This document shows positions 1 through 11,134 of a stretch of DNA of 64,000 bases, piece after piece; the first letter of the stretch is position 1; each line of letters begins with the position of its first letter. The notes beneath the pieces are model-generated. The model had not been told where the DNA came from. It searched no databases and saw nothing but the letters and a program-made list of their open reading frames with translations. A program made the position numbers and the translations under genes. The stretch lies in NCBI GenBank assembly GCA_037447605.1, contig CM074805.1, forward strand, positions 593,090-657,089, written 5' to 3'. Source of the DNA: Zygnema circumcarinatum. Lineage: Eukaryota > Streptophyta > Zygnematophyceae > Zygnematales > Zygnemataceae.

Positions 1-392
1 GAGATTCTGAGTATCTGCACATGCATGATAACACAAGAATTCAAAAATCACCGCCAATACTCGTAGTAGGCATTGTAATAACAGCAAAGCAACGATCAAA
101 TTATGGACCAAAGAAACATTTAATGGTTTAGGACGAGTTACGCAAACCACATCAGCAGATTGCAGTGATCAGAGCAAAACAGGGTAGAGGTCGCTTGCAC
201 AATATGCTGCAGATGCACACCTTCCTCGGGGAGATGCCTGAAATCGCCGCCAGCATCATAGGAGAAAAAACAGCGCACCCACTACAGAGTCAGAAAACAT
301 TTTTCACAAGTCATACCACAAGACGTGGTAACATGGTTGAATTCTTTCCATCGAAGATTGCTTGATCTCAAGTCCAGGACTTACCATGATGA

Positions 393-506
393 TTACTTCT
401 CCTGAGTTTGCTGCGTCGCTATAGCCCTGGCTTCCAAAACAAGAAAGGCATCAAATTCCGGCGTACGACCGCTACCAAGTGACAAAACTGAATCAGCAGC
501 TGCGAG
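393..506 (-). CDS. possible C-terminal exon of an unidentified gene
   Basis: On the minus strand an open stretch of about 37 codons ends in TAA at 395-393. It contains GRTPEFDAFLVLEARAIA and finishes TQQTQEK. The composition reads like protein, and AG acceptor-like dinucleotides lie just upstream near 500-510. A GTAAGT donor-like site follows the stop at about 385, which would be a 3'-UTR intron. No upstream exon was found, no family was recognised, and the whole call could be chance. Confidence 0.22.
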   Translation of the reverse strand, partial: LAAADSVLSLGSGRTPEFDAFLVLEARAIATQQTQEK

Positions 507-965
507 CTTTCAAGTCTTGCAATCACTTGTACCAAAGTAGACTGTTTCACCTTGCAACCTCACATCATTCATCACTTCCACGCGAAAACCGTCAGCATTC
601 AGCCAACAGCCTCAAACAAAAGCACCTTGACCACCCAGTTTCACAACAAAAAAACAGCAATCATCAACATCAAATCCTCCTCCTCCTGTGTCTATGAGCC
701 TCTATTCCGTCAGATCTCTCACCTGCAAAACGCAAGCAACCTGCAGCAGAGGGCCCTGCACTGAGTCCTGCACGTCCCTTTCCTTCCTCGCCCTCTCGCC
801 GACTTCACCCTAGCGCCCGCTGTAAATCTAAAGGCAGGTCAGAAGCCGTCCGTACCATACGGTAACCACGATCGTACAATGTCGTACATTATACCGTACA
901 CGTAAAGTACGGTACACTTTAACGAGCGGCTCGATAAAGACGTGTTAATTTCTCCTAATTTATCC

Positions 966-1069
966 GGAGAACTATATAGCGCCCCCCGCCCCCCGCCCCC
1001 CCCCTCCTTTTTTTTGGTTATCCCGCCCCTGTTTTTTTTTAATCCTACTCTCCCATTTTGGCTATTCCC
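966..1069 (+). repeat. solo end of fold-back element family A
   Basis: The stretch begins GGAGAACTATATA and continues through C-rich spacers into GGTTATCCCGCCCCTG, then TCCCATTTTGGCTATTCCC. It closely matches the left terminal repeat of the complete element at 6898-7410, but no inverted partner lies nearby. It is therefore a solo end or a truncated copy. Confidence 0.6.
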
Positions 1070-1087
1070 ATGTGTTAAGTCTGACCC

Positions 1088-1300
1088 GCCCTAATAGGGG
1101 GAGTCAGACCTTGACCGTCGCCAAATCAATTTCGTAAGCCTGTCGGGCGTATTAAGCATTGGCTAGGTACGCATTTCGGTACGGCTGTGTACGGCGGAGC
1201 CGCGGATCCCGACCAGGAATTCGTACACGAAAGAAGTGACTTTTAGTAAAAGGAATTCGGGAATTCCAGAAGCGGTCAAGGTCTGACTCCCCTATTTTAT
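1088..1300. repeat. short inverted repeat pair
   Basis: About 27 bases at 1090-1120, containing GGAGTCAGACCTTGACCG, recur as the reverse complement at 1273-1299. The spacer is about 150 bases and holds no gene. It could be a small degenerate MITE. The surrounding 510-1960 stretch shows no supportable gene; 1400-1750 is GC-rich. Confidence 0.45.
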
Positions 1301-1965
1301 GCAGAGAGATTAAATTTAGGCCTCTCCGCGCCTTTGTAAACAGTACGCGCAACGCAAGAGGAGATGGAGTTCGCCATGCGCCTCAGTTTCCGCCTTTACA
1401 GCTTGAAGCAGTTGAGGAAAGTCGGCCCATAAAAGTGCACCCCGAGGCCGACCACGAGCACGCGACCCCGCCACCCCCCGCCTCGCCTCGCCGACGACGC
1501 GGCTCGAGCAGCAGGCGAGCAGCCAACCCGCCGCGACGCGAAGGGAAGGGCGGGAGGGGGGGCGACCGCCCGCCGGCTGTTCGCTGTTCCGTTACAGTTC
1601 CCAAACAGTTTGGCGGTCGAACGGCGGAGCCCCTGTTCGCTATTGGCAGTTTGTGGCAACGGCTCGCAAGGAACGCCGCCAGACTTAGCGGACGACGCGG
1701 AACGGAAAGGAACGGCCCGGCACGGAACAGCTCTTGTCCGCCCTGAGGACAGCCCTCAGGGACTTTCATTCTTTTGGAAAGCCCAAACTCCGTCGACTTT
1801 GCTCCAGGACACGCCACGTGTTGCCTATTACGGTGGGGTGTCTGCCACGGCATGTGCTCACACCCAAGCAAGAATTTCACTTCGATCGTTTCTCACATAG
1901 AACCTGTTGTCATTTGAAATTCCCGCTGGGTGCGAGATGGACGGCAAAGGGAGCGAGACGATAGG

Positions 1966-3045
1966 CGGAGGGGAGGGGGGGTGGAGGGGCAGGAGTGGGG
2001 GGGGAGTGGCAGTGGAGGGAAGGGGGAGGGGGAGGGGGAGGGGGAGGGGGAGGGGGAGGGGGAGGGGGAGGGGGGAGGGGGGGAGGGGAGGGGGAGGGGG
2101 AGGGGGGAGGGGGAGGGGAGGGGGAGGGGGAGGGAGGAGGGGGAGGGGGAGGGGGAGGGGGGAGGGGGAGGGGGAGGGGAGGGGGGAGGGGGGAGGGGGA
2201 GGGGGAGGGGGGGAGGGGGAGGGGGAGGGGGAGGGGGGAGGGGAGGGGGGGGAAGGGGGAGGGGGAGGAGGGAGGGGAGGGTGGTGGGGAGAGGTGGAAT
2301 AGGGGAGTAAGTGGGGAGGGGGAGGGGGGAGGGGGGAAATAGGGAGGTTGGAGGGGGAAATAGGGAGGGGGAGGGGGAGGGGGAGGGGGAGAGGGGAGGG
2401 GGAGGGGGAGTGGGAAGGGGGAGGGGGAGGGGAGGGGGGAGGGGGGAGGGGTGGGGAGGGGGAGGGGGAGGGAGGAAGGGGGAGGGGGAGGGGGAGAGGG
2501 AGGGGGAGGGGGAGGGGGAGGGGGGAGGGGGAGGGGGAGGGGGAGGGGGAGGGGGAGGGGGGAGGGGGAGGGGGAGGGGGAGGGGGAGGGGGAGGGGGAG
2601 GGGGAGGGGGAGGGGGAGGGGGAGGGGAGGGGGAGGGGGAGGGGGAGGGGGAGGGGGAGGGGGAGGGGGAGGGGGAGGGGGAGGGGGAGGGGGAGGGGAG
2701 GGGGAGGGGGAGGGGGAGGGGGAGGGGGAGGGGGAGGGGGAGGGGGAGGGGGGAGGGGGAAGGGGGGGAGGGGGAAGGGGGAGGAGGGAGGGGAGGGTGG
2801 TGGGGTGAGGTGGAATAGGGGAGTAAGTGGGGAGGGGGAGGGGGGGGAGGGGGAGGAGGGGGAGGGGGAAGGGGGAGGGGGAGGGGGAGGGGGAGGGGGA
2901 GAGGGGAGGGGGAGGGGGAGTGGGAAGGGGGAGGGGGAGGGGGAGTGGGGAGGGGGGGGAGGGGGGAGGGGGAGGGAGGAAGGGGGAGGGGGAAGTGGGG
3001 AGGGTGGTGGGGAGAGGTGGAATAGGGGAGTAAGAGGGGGAGGTT
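1966..3045. repeat. polypurine (GGGGGA)n satellite with higher-order unit
   Basis: About 1.08 kb of G-runs separated by single A residues, mostly GGGGGA hexamers. On the plus strand there is no C from 2011 to 3059. A punctuating segment, GTGGTGGGGAGAGGTGGAAT, occurs at 2281, 2797 and 3004 with minor changes, so the array has higher-order structure (spacings of 516 and 207 bases). Such DNA can form G-quadruplexes and triplexes. The long Gly/Glu/Arg-rich ORFs across it are low-complexity artefacts. Confidence 0.95.
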
Positions 3046-3476
3046 GTGTTTTGTGTTTTCTCAGGTCGGTTGGAGGGGTTTACATTTTATGTGTAAAGTA
3101 AACCCTCGCAGCCCCTCGAACGCCACAAAGGAACTGTTTGTCCATGCATTGACCACTCGGTTGCAGTTTCTTGAAGCTCGGACCAACCCATGAAACACGT
3201 TTCGAGCGAGAAAAAATATCTCGTGTATATATATACATATTTGTTGCACATTAAGTACACACCATACATGCACTGCTTCGCCACACTGTGCGCCGTCGAA
3301 CTACCAACGACTACCGCAAAGGACCCTTCTGTTGCAGAACGGCCCACATCTCCCATCTGCTACCAACGCGAGCACTCGCTAATCCCACGAACAAAACGCG
3401 CTTTACAAAGGAGCGCTGTGAGTGAGCCCAAGCCCCCGCGCTCGGTCGCTCGAGCGGGCGAGCCCACAACCCTAAT

Positions 3477-3504
3477 CGCGTCGCGTCGCGTCGCGTCGCG
3501 TCGC
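3477..3504. repeat. (TCGCG)n microsatellite
   Basis: About six tandem TCGCG pentamers abut the stop codon of the root-cap-domain gene on the minus strand, forming the first bases of its 3' flank. Confidence 0.85.
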
Positions 3505-6114
3505 CTACTGCAACAGCGCGAAGCTCTTGACGCTCTCGCCGAGCATGTTCCGCGCGGCGGAGGACGCGAGCTCCGTGGCGCGCTCCGTCCCCTGCACGCG
3601 CTCGCGCGCTCGGACGAAGCGCGCGAAAAGGCAGTCCGCGCGGAGGAGGCCCGAGGAGCGGTAGCTCGCCACGCTGCCGTCCAGAAACCCTTCCGCGTCG
3701 TCTCCCGGCACCACTTCGGCCCCGAAAACCTCACTGTACTCCAGCTTTTGATTCGCACTGCCACCCGAACGTCATTCTCAGAACAAGTGTCAGTCAAATG
3801 TATCTTGTGCATAATTGGGCTCTGATCAGAAACAAAGCAAAGCACGGCATGACTCGTTGCAGGTAGGGCGAAAGAATGCGAAAGGAGAGGGGTTTTGCTT
3901 GATGTATGTCGGCACTCACAGTCTATCCTTGTGGTCGGAGCGGAAGGTCTGCCCTAAAACCCCATGCGCATTGTCCGACAAGTCGGCCACCGGCATTTCA
4001 AAGTCGAAGTGCACAACCCCGTCCGTGGGGGTCCTCAACATCGCGATTTCTGGCCGCAATGTGAGCCTCAAACTCAGCACATCCGCGACCTTGATGTGGA
4101 ACACATCCACAAAGTCATCGCCGCTGCGCCTCTTCGCCGCGAGCCACTTCACTTCAATGTCGCCATTGGCGCGGACGGCAGAGTCTCCCGCCTGCCCGAG
4201 CTCCACATCCTGACCGTCGATCATGAGGCGGCCCAGATAGCCGCCATCGTACTGCCACCTGGCGCCTTCCCGTGCCGCCAGCAGGATGGTGTGGTGGCCC
4301 CAAAGGACGCCGATTTGGCGGATCCATGTGAGGGCCTTGTGCGGGTTGCTGCCCCACCGCCCGTAACGGCCGCCATAGAACACGTTGATGTGGAGGTGGG
4401 CGTCGCTGACGAGGCAAAAGGCGGTGTTGGGTTCGCCTGCTCGAAGTGCACGCATCCACATCCATCAACTTTGAAGAATTTGCAATTTCTCACAGCTACC
4501 TAAATTACCATTAAGCAATGTTCAAAGGTTTCATGCTGAACACTGAAAAAGGGCTAGAAACGCAAAAACTGTCAACCTTACATGTTATTACAGATCAAAA
4601 AAACCATACCTGAAAAGTCGAAGCGGGAGCCGTCGGCCCCAGTGTAGTGGGGGTCTCCCACTCCCCCGGGAGAGGGGGCAGACGCGGCGGGGCAGCTCGC
4701 GTCCCTTATGGAGGGGGCGTAGCACGCCTGCACGCCCAGACTGATGTCGGCGGAGGTGGAAGCCAAGTTTGTGAGAGTCACGGCGCTGATCCATGCGTTA
4801 CCCTGGAGAGTAGTGATAAGGGGGAGGAAGAGTGAGAGGCAGGGAGACAAATAGGGAAGAGGGAGGAAGAAGGAAGATTGCGTGGGAGGGCAACCAGGAA
4901 AGTGGATGGAGAGAGGAGAGAGAGAGAGGAGGATGAACGAGAGAAAGGCTGGGCAGAGCGAAAACGAGGCGGAAGGGAGTGGGGCAATACAGGTAGAAAG
5001 AATGATTAGAAAAAACAGGAAGGGAGAGAAAGACGGGAGAGTTAAAAGATTGAGAAAGAGAAGGTGGTAGAGAGCAAAACAAGGCAGAAACTAGTCTTCA
5101 ACGGGTGAGAGACACAAAGGAGTAGACGGAGGCCGAAGGAGAAGGAGAAGGAGAAGCAAATGGAGAAAAAGGCGGTCAAAGAGTAAAACAGAATGAGACG
5201 CGAAGAGTGAGTAAGAGCGAGAGAGAGAGAATGAGAGAGAGAGAGAGAGAGAGCTGACCAGCACGCCTCCGGAGCTGCACTGGCCGTTGTTGAGGATGTT
5301 GACGGGGCAGAGCCCGCTGGAGGCCGTCACGTAGCAGCCGTCGATCTGCGCGGTCGCGATCTGACCGCTGAGCGGATTGCCGCCCACGAAGAGCGCGCTC
5401 AGGAACTTCGCGTTCGCGGAAATGAGCGCCGATGTGCCCGTAGCGCCGCTGATGGCGACCTGCGGGCATGCATATGCGCGCATGCATGCATGCATGCATC
5501 CCCAAAGGTGAGGCGGAGAGAGGCAGGGTGAGGGAGGAAGGGAGGCGGCGAAGAATAGGAAGATGGAGAGAATCATCGAAATTCAACATTTATGTTCAAG
5601 GAACTGATTAGCAAAAAAGAAAATTATACTACAATGAATATTCTCCTATTGGAAACATCACTTTATTAGTTTATTCATTGACTTGGGATGATTGTAGAGA
5701 ATGAGAGGTTTTGACGTGGTTACCTGGAAGCCTCCGCTGGCAGTGGTGCCCCCCGTGGCCCACACGTACGTGTAGGAGGTCTGCCCGGCCACGACGGAAC
5801 TGATGCTGCAGTTGATGCTCACCTGGCACCGCATTAGGGCACACGTGGCACCACGGCGTTAGCCTACAATACTCCAACTCAAGTGGCGGACATCACATTG
5901 CAAGAATGAAACTAGTGTGGTGAGAGTCAGAGAGAGAGAGAGAGAGAGATAAAGGGGGATGGAGGTGGGGATGAAGAGAAAGAGAGATTGGGGGAAATGG
6001 ATGGATGAGGAGAAGCCGTACAGGGGTGAGCGCGTCCAGGAGGTCGAGGGTGCCGCTGAAGGAGCCGTCCCAGCACTTGTCGCAGAACAGCGATCCCACA
6101 ATGGAGCTGCCGCT
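3505..6114 (-). CDS. secreted protein with root-cap (LEA-like, vWD-related) domain; 5' end missing
   Basis: Exons on the minus strand: 6022-6114, 5724-5822, 5259-5459, 4610-4802, 3920-4436 and 3505-3757; phases agree at every junction, giving 451 residues. The N-terminal exons (about 1-190) are Cys-, Ser- and Thr-rich with SLFCDKCWDGSFSG, suggesting an extracellular region. The vWD-like signature GDPHYTGADGSRFDFSG follows at about 183-199. The root-cap core comes next: FCLVSDAHLHINVF, TWIRQIGVLW, then GVLGQTFRSDH near the end of the 517-base exon. The last exon carries YRSSGLLRADCLFARF, the typical C-terminal block of plant root-cap/LEA-like proteins. Family members are extracellular or wall-associated in plants and their chemistry is unknown. 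A first exon with start codon and signal peptide was not identified upstream of 6114. Confidence 0.75.
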
Positions 6115-6897
6115 CTGCGCAACGCGCTTACAGAAAGGAAATTAGGACCAAACTGGGGGGTTTCAGGGACTGGAATTATGATACATTCGTTTAAGAAGGT
6201 CTAACTGCCAAAATTGTGATACCACGACAAGCCTTTCCACAAGTTTTCACTTCTAGTGCCGAATTATCATTTGTGCCTTCTGCGAAGCCTTTATCGTACC
6301 GCGGTGGGAAGCAAGGACTGGAGCAACGCAGCGCAGAGCACCCCAACAACCGCCACCCAACTTCTCCCGTTTGCAGCCATTGCTCCGACTCTCGCTCACT
6401 CTCCTTCGTCGCACTTTCTATCTCTTTCTTTCCCTCCCTCTCCTCTCTCCCTCTCCCTCTCCCTCTCCCCCTCCCTCTCCCTCTCTCTCTCTGTCTCTCT
6501 CCCTCCCTCCCTCCCTCTCCCTCCCTCCCTCCGCCCCCTAGCCGCGGGTCGATTGAAGCAGCAGCAGCAGCAGCAGCCGAGAGCGGTGCCGTTCCCCTCC
6601 GCGCCGGCGCCTTTGTGCGCCCCCGCGCAGCTGTCCCTTTTGTCCGTTTGCGGAGCCGCCGCGGGCGAACAGTTACGACACCACGTGGCGCCGCGCCAGT
6701 GGTGCTGTGTCTCTACGTGGCACATTCGCACGTGCGGCGACGCAGCGGGGGCGGCTCCGCCCGCCGTTTGTCGCTTTGCGCCTCGTTCCGCTGCGCGCTG
6801 TTTGGCCGCTAGCTGTGGGCTCGACCATCCGTGCTTTACGGGAAAGCACGGAGGGGGGAACTGGAACTGTAACGGGACGGACGTCGCATTAAAATTA
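6115..6897. other. upstream region of root-cap-domain gene; CT-rich tract and CAG repeat
   Basis: No exon could be supported. A CT-rich tract spans about 6410-6535 and an AGC repeat of seven units lies near 6557-6577. A GC-rich stretch follows at 6590-6830. The missing first exon and promoter of the minus-strand gene probably lie here. Confidence 0.4.
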
Positions 6898-7410
6898 GGA
6901 GAACTATATACCCCCTCTCCCCCTTTTTTGGTTATCCCGCCCCTGTTTTTTTGAAATCCTACTCTCCCATTTTGGCTATTCCGTCCCCCCCCCCTCCCAT
7001 TCTGGCTATCCCCCCTCATTTTGGATGTTTCGGGAGGAGATTCTGCTCATTCTCTCGCGCTCCTTTGCTCTCTCCTCTAGTCTCTCTCTCCTCTGTTCTC
7101 TCTCCTCTGCTCATTCTCTCTCCTCTGCTCTTCAAGTGAGAGAGAGAGAGAGTCTCACACACTCTCCCTCTCTCTCTCTATCTCTCTTGCTCTCTCTCTC
7201 TCCCTCTCTTTTCTGCTCTGTCCTCTCTTTGCGAATGTGTTTACGGACGTTGCGCTGATGTGTGAGAAGGAGAAAACAAGGGGGGAATGTCCAAAGTAGG
7301 GGCCGGGAAATCCCAAAATGGGAGGGGGCGGAATAGCCCAAATGGGAGAGTGGGATTTAAAAAAAACAGTGGCGGGATAACCAAAAAGGGGTGGCGGTAT
7401 ATAGTTCTCC
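6898..7410. mobile_element. fold-back (long-TIR) element, family A
   Basis: The left arm starts GGAGAACTATATACC and the right end is its reverse complement, GGTATATAGTTCTCC-like. About 110 bases of each arm match, including GGTTATCCCGCC and CTCCCATTTTGGCTATTCC. Inside each arm are degenerate tandem units of the form ATTTTGGnTATyCC separated by C-runs. The middle (about 7030-7260) is CT-rich and has no coding sequence. No target-site duplication was convincing. The element is therefore non-autonomous and fold-back-like. Confidence 0.75.
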
Positions 7411-8090
7411 AATTTCTCCTCGTTAAAGGCGAAGGGAAATGAATTGACACATTGGTCTCACGACGGCGACGATGGCCATCAAATGGACACAGACAATGGC
7501 CAAATTTAGAACCAGTGCGAACCGGTCATAACATGTGACTCCATACAAATCTCAAACAAAGGGAAAAAACGAGTCCGAGTGATGTGGGGCAGACACACCG
7601 TGTTTGTTTAACCGTTATTGCTCTGTTATAGTTGTTGTCCCCCTCTCTCTCTTTTTCTCTCTCTCTCTCAGTCTCTCTCTCTTTCGCTATCCATACAGCA
7701 TTCGAGGCCTTCTGGGTTCCCCAAATTCTTGGAATTCAACAGACCGCCATCGCAAGATCAATGTCATATTCTTCTAATTCATGTCATCATCGGGAACTTC
7801 GCTGCCTTGTTTGCACGGTATTGTAAACACCGTATTATTCCATTTCCCCTTGGCAGATGCGTACTTTACAGAAAAAACAACCTCACCACTTAACAGCTCA
7901 TCCATACGTTATCTGCTCTATATTAATCTAAATATTTACATAACGAACAATACACACTGAGCTTCTCACATACTAAAACTACACGTTTTCGCTAAGTAGG
8001 CTCATTTTAGGGTTTCTAAGGGCTATAGATACCTCCTACCAGAGACCCTCCTTATCCTATCTTTAGCCTTTCTTTCAAGACCCTCGCAGT
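7411..8090. other. intergenic, no gene seen
   Basis: The stretch includes a CT microsatellite at about 7640-7685 and AT-rich sequence downstream of the minus-strand LCAT-like gene (its 3' flank). No coding exon was supported. Confidence 0.5.
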
Positions 8091-11000
8091 TCACGAGGAC
8101 TCTTTCAAAGGGGTCCACAATCGGTGCCTTACAGAGGAGCGTTTCACAGAATCTCCTAACTTTCGGGGACGCCGTGAGTGCCCACAGAGAGTGGGCCTCT
8201 CCCGCTGCACAATTTGAAGGGTCAATCGCATTGCTTTGAGACTAAATGGCACAAGTAAATGAGAGACCAATGGCAGCTCTATGGCCTCAAAGTAGTGACA
8301 GTCTGTCACTGATCCCCATCCAAGATTGGATGTATTGTCAATGTCTTCTTGGTTGCCATCCCCAACCCCAAAGACGAAGTCAACTGGAAGCACTCCTTGC
8401 TTTAATTCCGAAAGCACAACTCCAACCTTGGTGTCGAGACCTGATCCATAGAACGAGAATGTGTTGACTGATGGAGCTTTCCTTGGCGTTATGAGCCCAT
8501 TGAAGAGGGGAAACAGCTTCGGAGCAAGTGTGAAGTTGGATTCTAGGAAGAGTTCCTGAAATGAGAAGCCACTCAATCATAACTTGAGTTCTAAGTGCAG
8601 TTTTAACCCATTCAAAGCATCACAATAAAGTGCAAACCATGTCAACTCAGCTCAAACAACTCATCAGCACTGCACGATATGTCACGATATATCACGATAT
8701 ATGATACCTGATAGTCTTCAGCTGTGTAGTTTCTTCTCTCAGTACGAACCAAGACCTCACTGGAGCCATAAACTTCCGGCTGTGCCATAGAGAAGTAGAT
8801 GGACGGCCAAGATTCGAACACAGAGGCGGAATCAGGTCGGGGCGTTGAGAAATCAAAGGACGAGAAACCAGTAAAAAGGTACTGCACAAAGCTGCCTTGC
8901 CCTGCCCAATTGCCCGCATACGAGATAAAACCAGCTGCAGCCCTCCACCCAAAAAACCCGAAGTCATGCATCAGATCAACTTCAAATCGCTCAAAAAAAC
9001 AAAAACAAAAAAAAAGTGAGTTTGCAGACAGCAAGTAGAGCCACTCTCTCACCAACATATTTGTCGGACCACTCTCGCGACTGCGAGTGAAGGAGGGCGA
9101 GGGCCATCGGACTTCCATTTGAGTGCGCCAACACATACACTTTTTTCCCTCCACTCTTTTCGTAAGCTGTCTCTACAAGCCCCTTTGAAGCCTCCAGAAA
9201 CGAGTGGCCAGGTGTCACATCCACATTGGGCGCCATCCGGTAGTCGTAGCAAGCTACAAATAGTGACTGACCTGCAAAGCAGGGCAAGCCAAAGCTCTCA
9301 CCCACGTCTTCAGAAGGTTTGTAAGGTCCTATAAACTCAACACATTTACCGCAAGAAAACCCTCGAATGCAGAAAGAAAGTTTGGAGGATATTTCGAGTA
9401 CCTGCAGAGTAGCCTGCAGCCATGAGACGGAGGTAGAGAGGAATGTAGATAGGTGCACACTGCAAAGCTCCAAAGTCTGCCAGTTCGACTGTCACTCCGG
9501 GAAGGCTCGAGAAGCGTTTTTGGGACTCTGGATGGCTCTCATTGTATTGCAGTCGGAGGGACTGCAGGGAAACGAACAGAGGGAATCGAGCAGTCAAAAT
9601 TTGTTTGTTCTATATTCTCAATTTAGCCACCAATAGGACGGGAGAGTGGGAGCCTCTTGCCAGATCTGAGTTATTGAGTAAGTCCCTAAGGTCAGAACAC
9701 GCAGTGGACAAGCACCTCAAGCCCCTACAAACACGTGAGATAAGGCCTCCTCACTCATCTCCTTGTAACATTAGTTGCCTAAGCAGGTCGTTTCATTCTC
9801 AGCGACTGTCCGCAACCAGGTTATCAGTTACTTTACACTTCAAGACGTGAAGTCGTTTTAGCAGTCTGCTCCAGATGCTTCTTGAGGAATTGAAAGCGAG
9901 CAAACGCTGCGAACTGCTTGCAGCATTATCTCAAGCCGCGTCTAACATCTCGTCGCCTATTCAGTACGTTTCATAACTCTTAACTGAAGCTCAAATCCGT
10001 TCCTTGTCGAACCTCCCCTCCCTTAGCCCTAACTGTCGAAACTCATCATCGACAACGGCACCTCGTCGCGAAAGGCTAACTAAAGGTTAAGGTTAACTTG
10101 GAGGCCATGCACTTCAGTCAGTCGTTGTCTTCAAATCCCCCTCTCACTCCCGGTCACTATCCAGATATATATATTTTTTTTCCGAACCCCTCGGAGATTA
10201 TCAATAGAGCGCATTCACCCTCTTCTGACCCTTCTCTATTCCCCTTTAAGCATACCGCTGTCAAAGCTATTCCCTTTCTGAAACAATGCCCGAAACGAAA
10301 AGCAACATGTCCTTTTTGACATCGAGGAAATTAGAACAGAGCTGCTTCAGCCCTAACCTTGCAGCTTTTACAAAATTTGGATCGGTTCGCGCCCCTATTC
10401 ATGGTATGATGGTGAGTGTCTGCAGTGAGTGTCTGCAGCGTTGCCAATAAAAAGGAAAGGGGCATGTACACAATTCCTAACAAATAAATTAGAAAATACA
10501 ACACGTACCTCTAACGCGCATCTCTCACTGACTTCCCACGGAAACAAGTGGCCCGAATACACCTCAAAACTTGCAGAAGGCGGGCAGATGCTTGAAAACG
10601 TTTGATCCCGCAGCGTGACCTGCCCATAAGCCGCCGATCATGTCAGAGCATGAGAACATGCTGACAGAATTAATGGATAGAATTAATGGATGCTGGTTTC
10701 ATATCGAAGATGAATCCTCTCAAACACCAAACATGAGTTATGCATTATGTATCGAAAAGACATTGGAGAAACTTTCTGGAACATTTCAGGGGAAATGATC
10801 TTATGAAGCAGTTTTGAAAGGGGCCGTGTCCACTTGGAAGTAAGGAGCGAGTGGGAGAAGCGAGAGAGGAGGCGAGTGACGGTCTCACCTTTAAGCGGGA
10901 GGTGCTGTAGGCGGGGAAAAACACCACTGGGTGCTTGACGGGCGGAAAATTCCATGGGAATGAGGGCACGCCATCTCCATGAACCGCGCTGAGAAGCAGA

Positions 11001-11134
11001 ATAAGGGCAAGGAGCATGAGAGGGAAGGAGAGGAGCACTGCAACACCAGCGCAGCAGAGGCCCCGGGATCCGACGGACAGCAAGCCTCTGCTCACATAGA
11101 GAATTTCGCGGGATAGCCGCAGAGCTCTGATCAT
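8091..11134 (-). CDS. LCAT-family acyltransferase / phospholipase A-like protein
   Basis: Exons: 10889-11134, 10509-10619, 9402-9561, 9053-9271, 8708-8979 and 8091-8555, giving 490 residues with matching phases. The start MIRALRLSRE is followed by a hydrophobic segment at about 29-52, a signal peptide or anchor. HPVVFFPAY (about 66-74) corresponds to the oxyanion-loop strand of lecithin:cholesterol acyltransferase relatives, and VACYDYRMAPN (about 178-188) to the YDWR block. VLAHSNGSPMAL near residue 223 is the nucleophile elbow, with Ser in A-H-S-N-G rather than the usual G-H-S-x-G. YTAEDY and GSGLDT are also family-like. Candidate acid and base are the Asp of GVGDGN and the His of PLVSH in the last exon. 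The family cleaves or transfers phospholipid acyl chains at the membrane, ER or vacuole. The exon-5 acceptor (8979) follows a T-rich tract and is the least certain edge. Confidence 0.75.

Noticed and set aside
1383-1900. Overlapping ORFs of 87-165 codons on both strands
   Set aside because: GC-rich DNA with no family features, no splice context and equal openness on opposite strands.
1907-3101. Several long Gly/Glu/Arg ORFs in three frames
   Set aside because: They are translations of the G5A satellite; every frame is open because the repeat contains no stop codon.
6256-7019. ORFs of up to 232 codons across the CT-rich tract
   Set aside because: Low-complexity Ser/Leu/Pro strings from the CT repeat that run into the fold-back element.
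10020-10040. Telomere-like CCCTAA words
   Set aside because: Only isolated words, as also near 42365; there is no tandem array.
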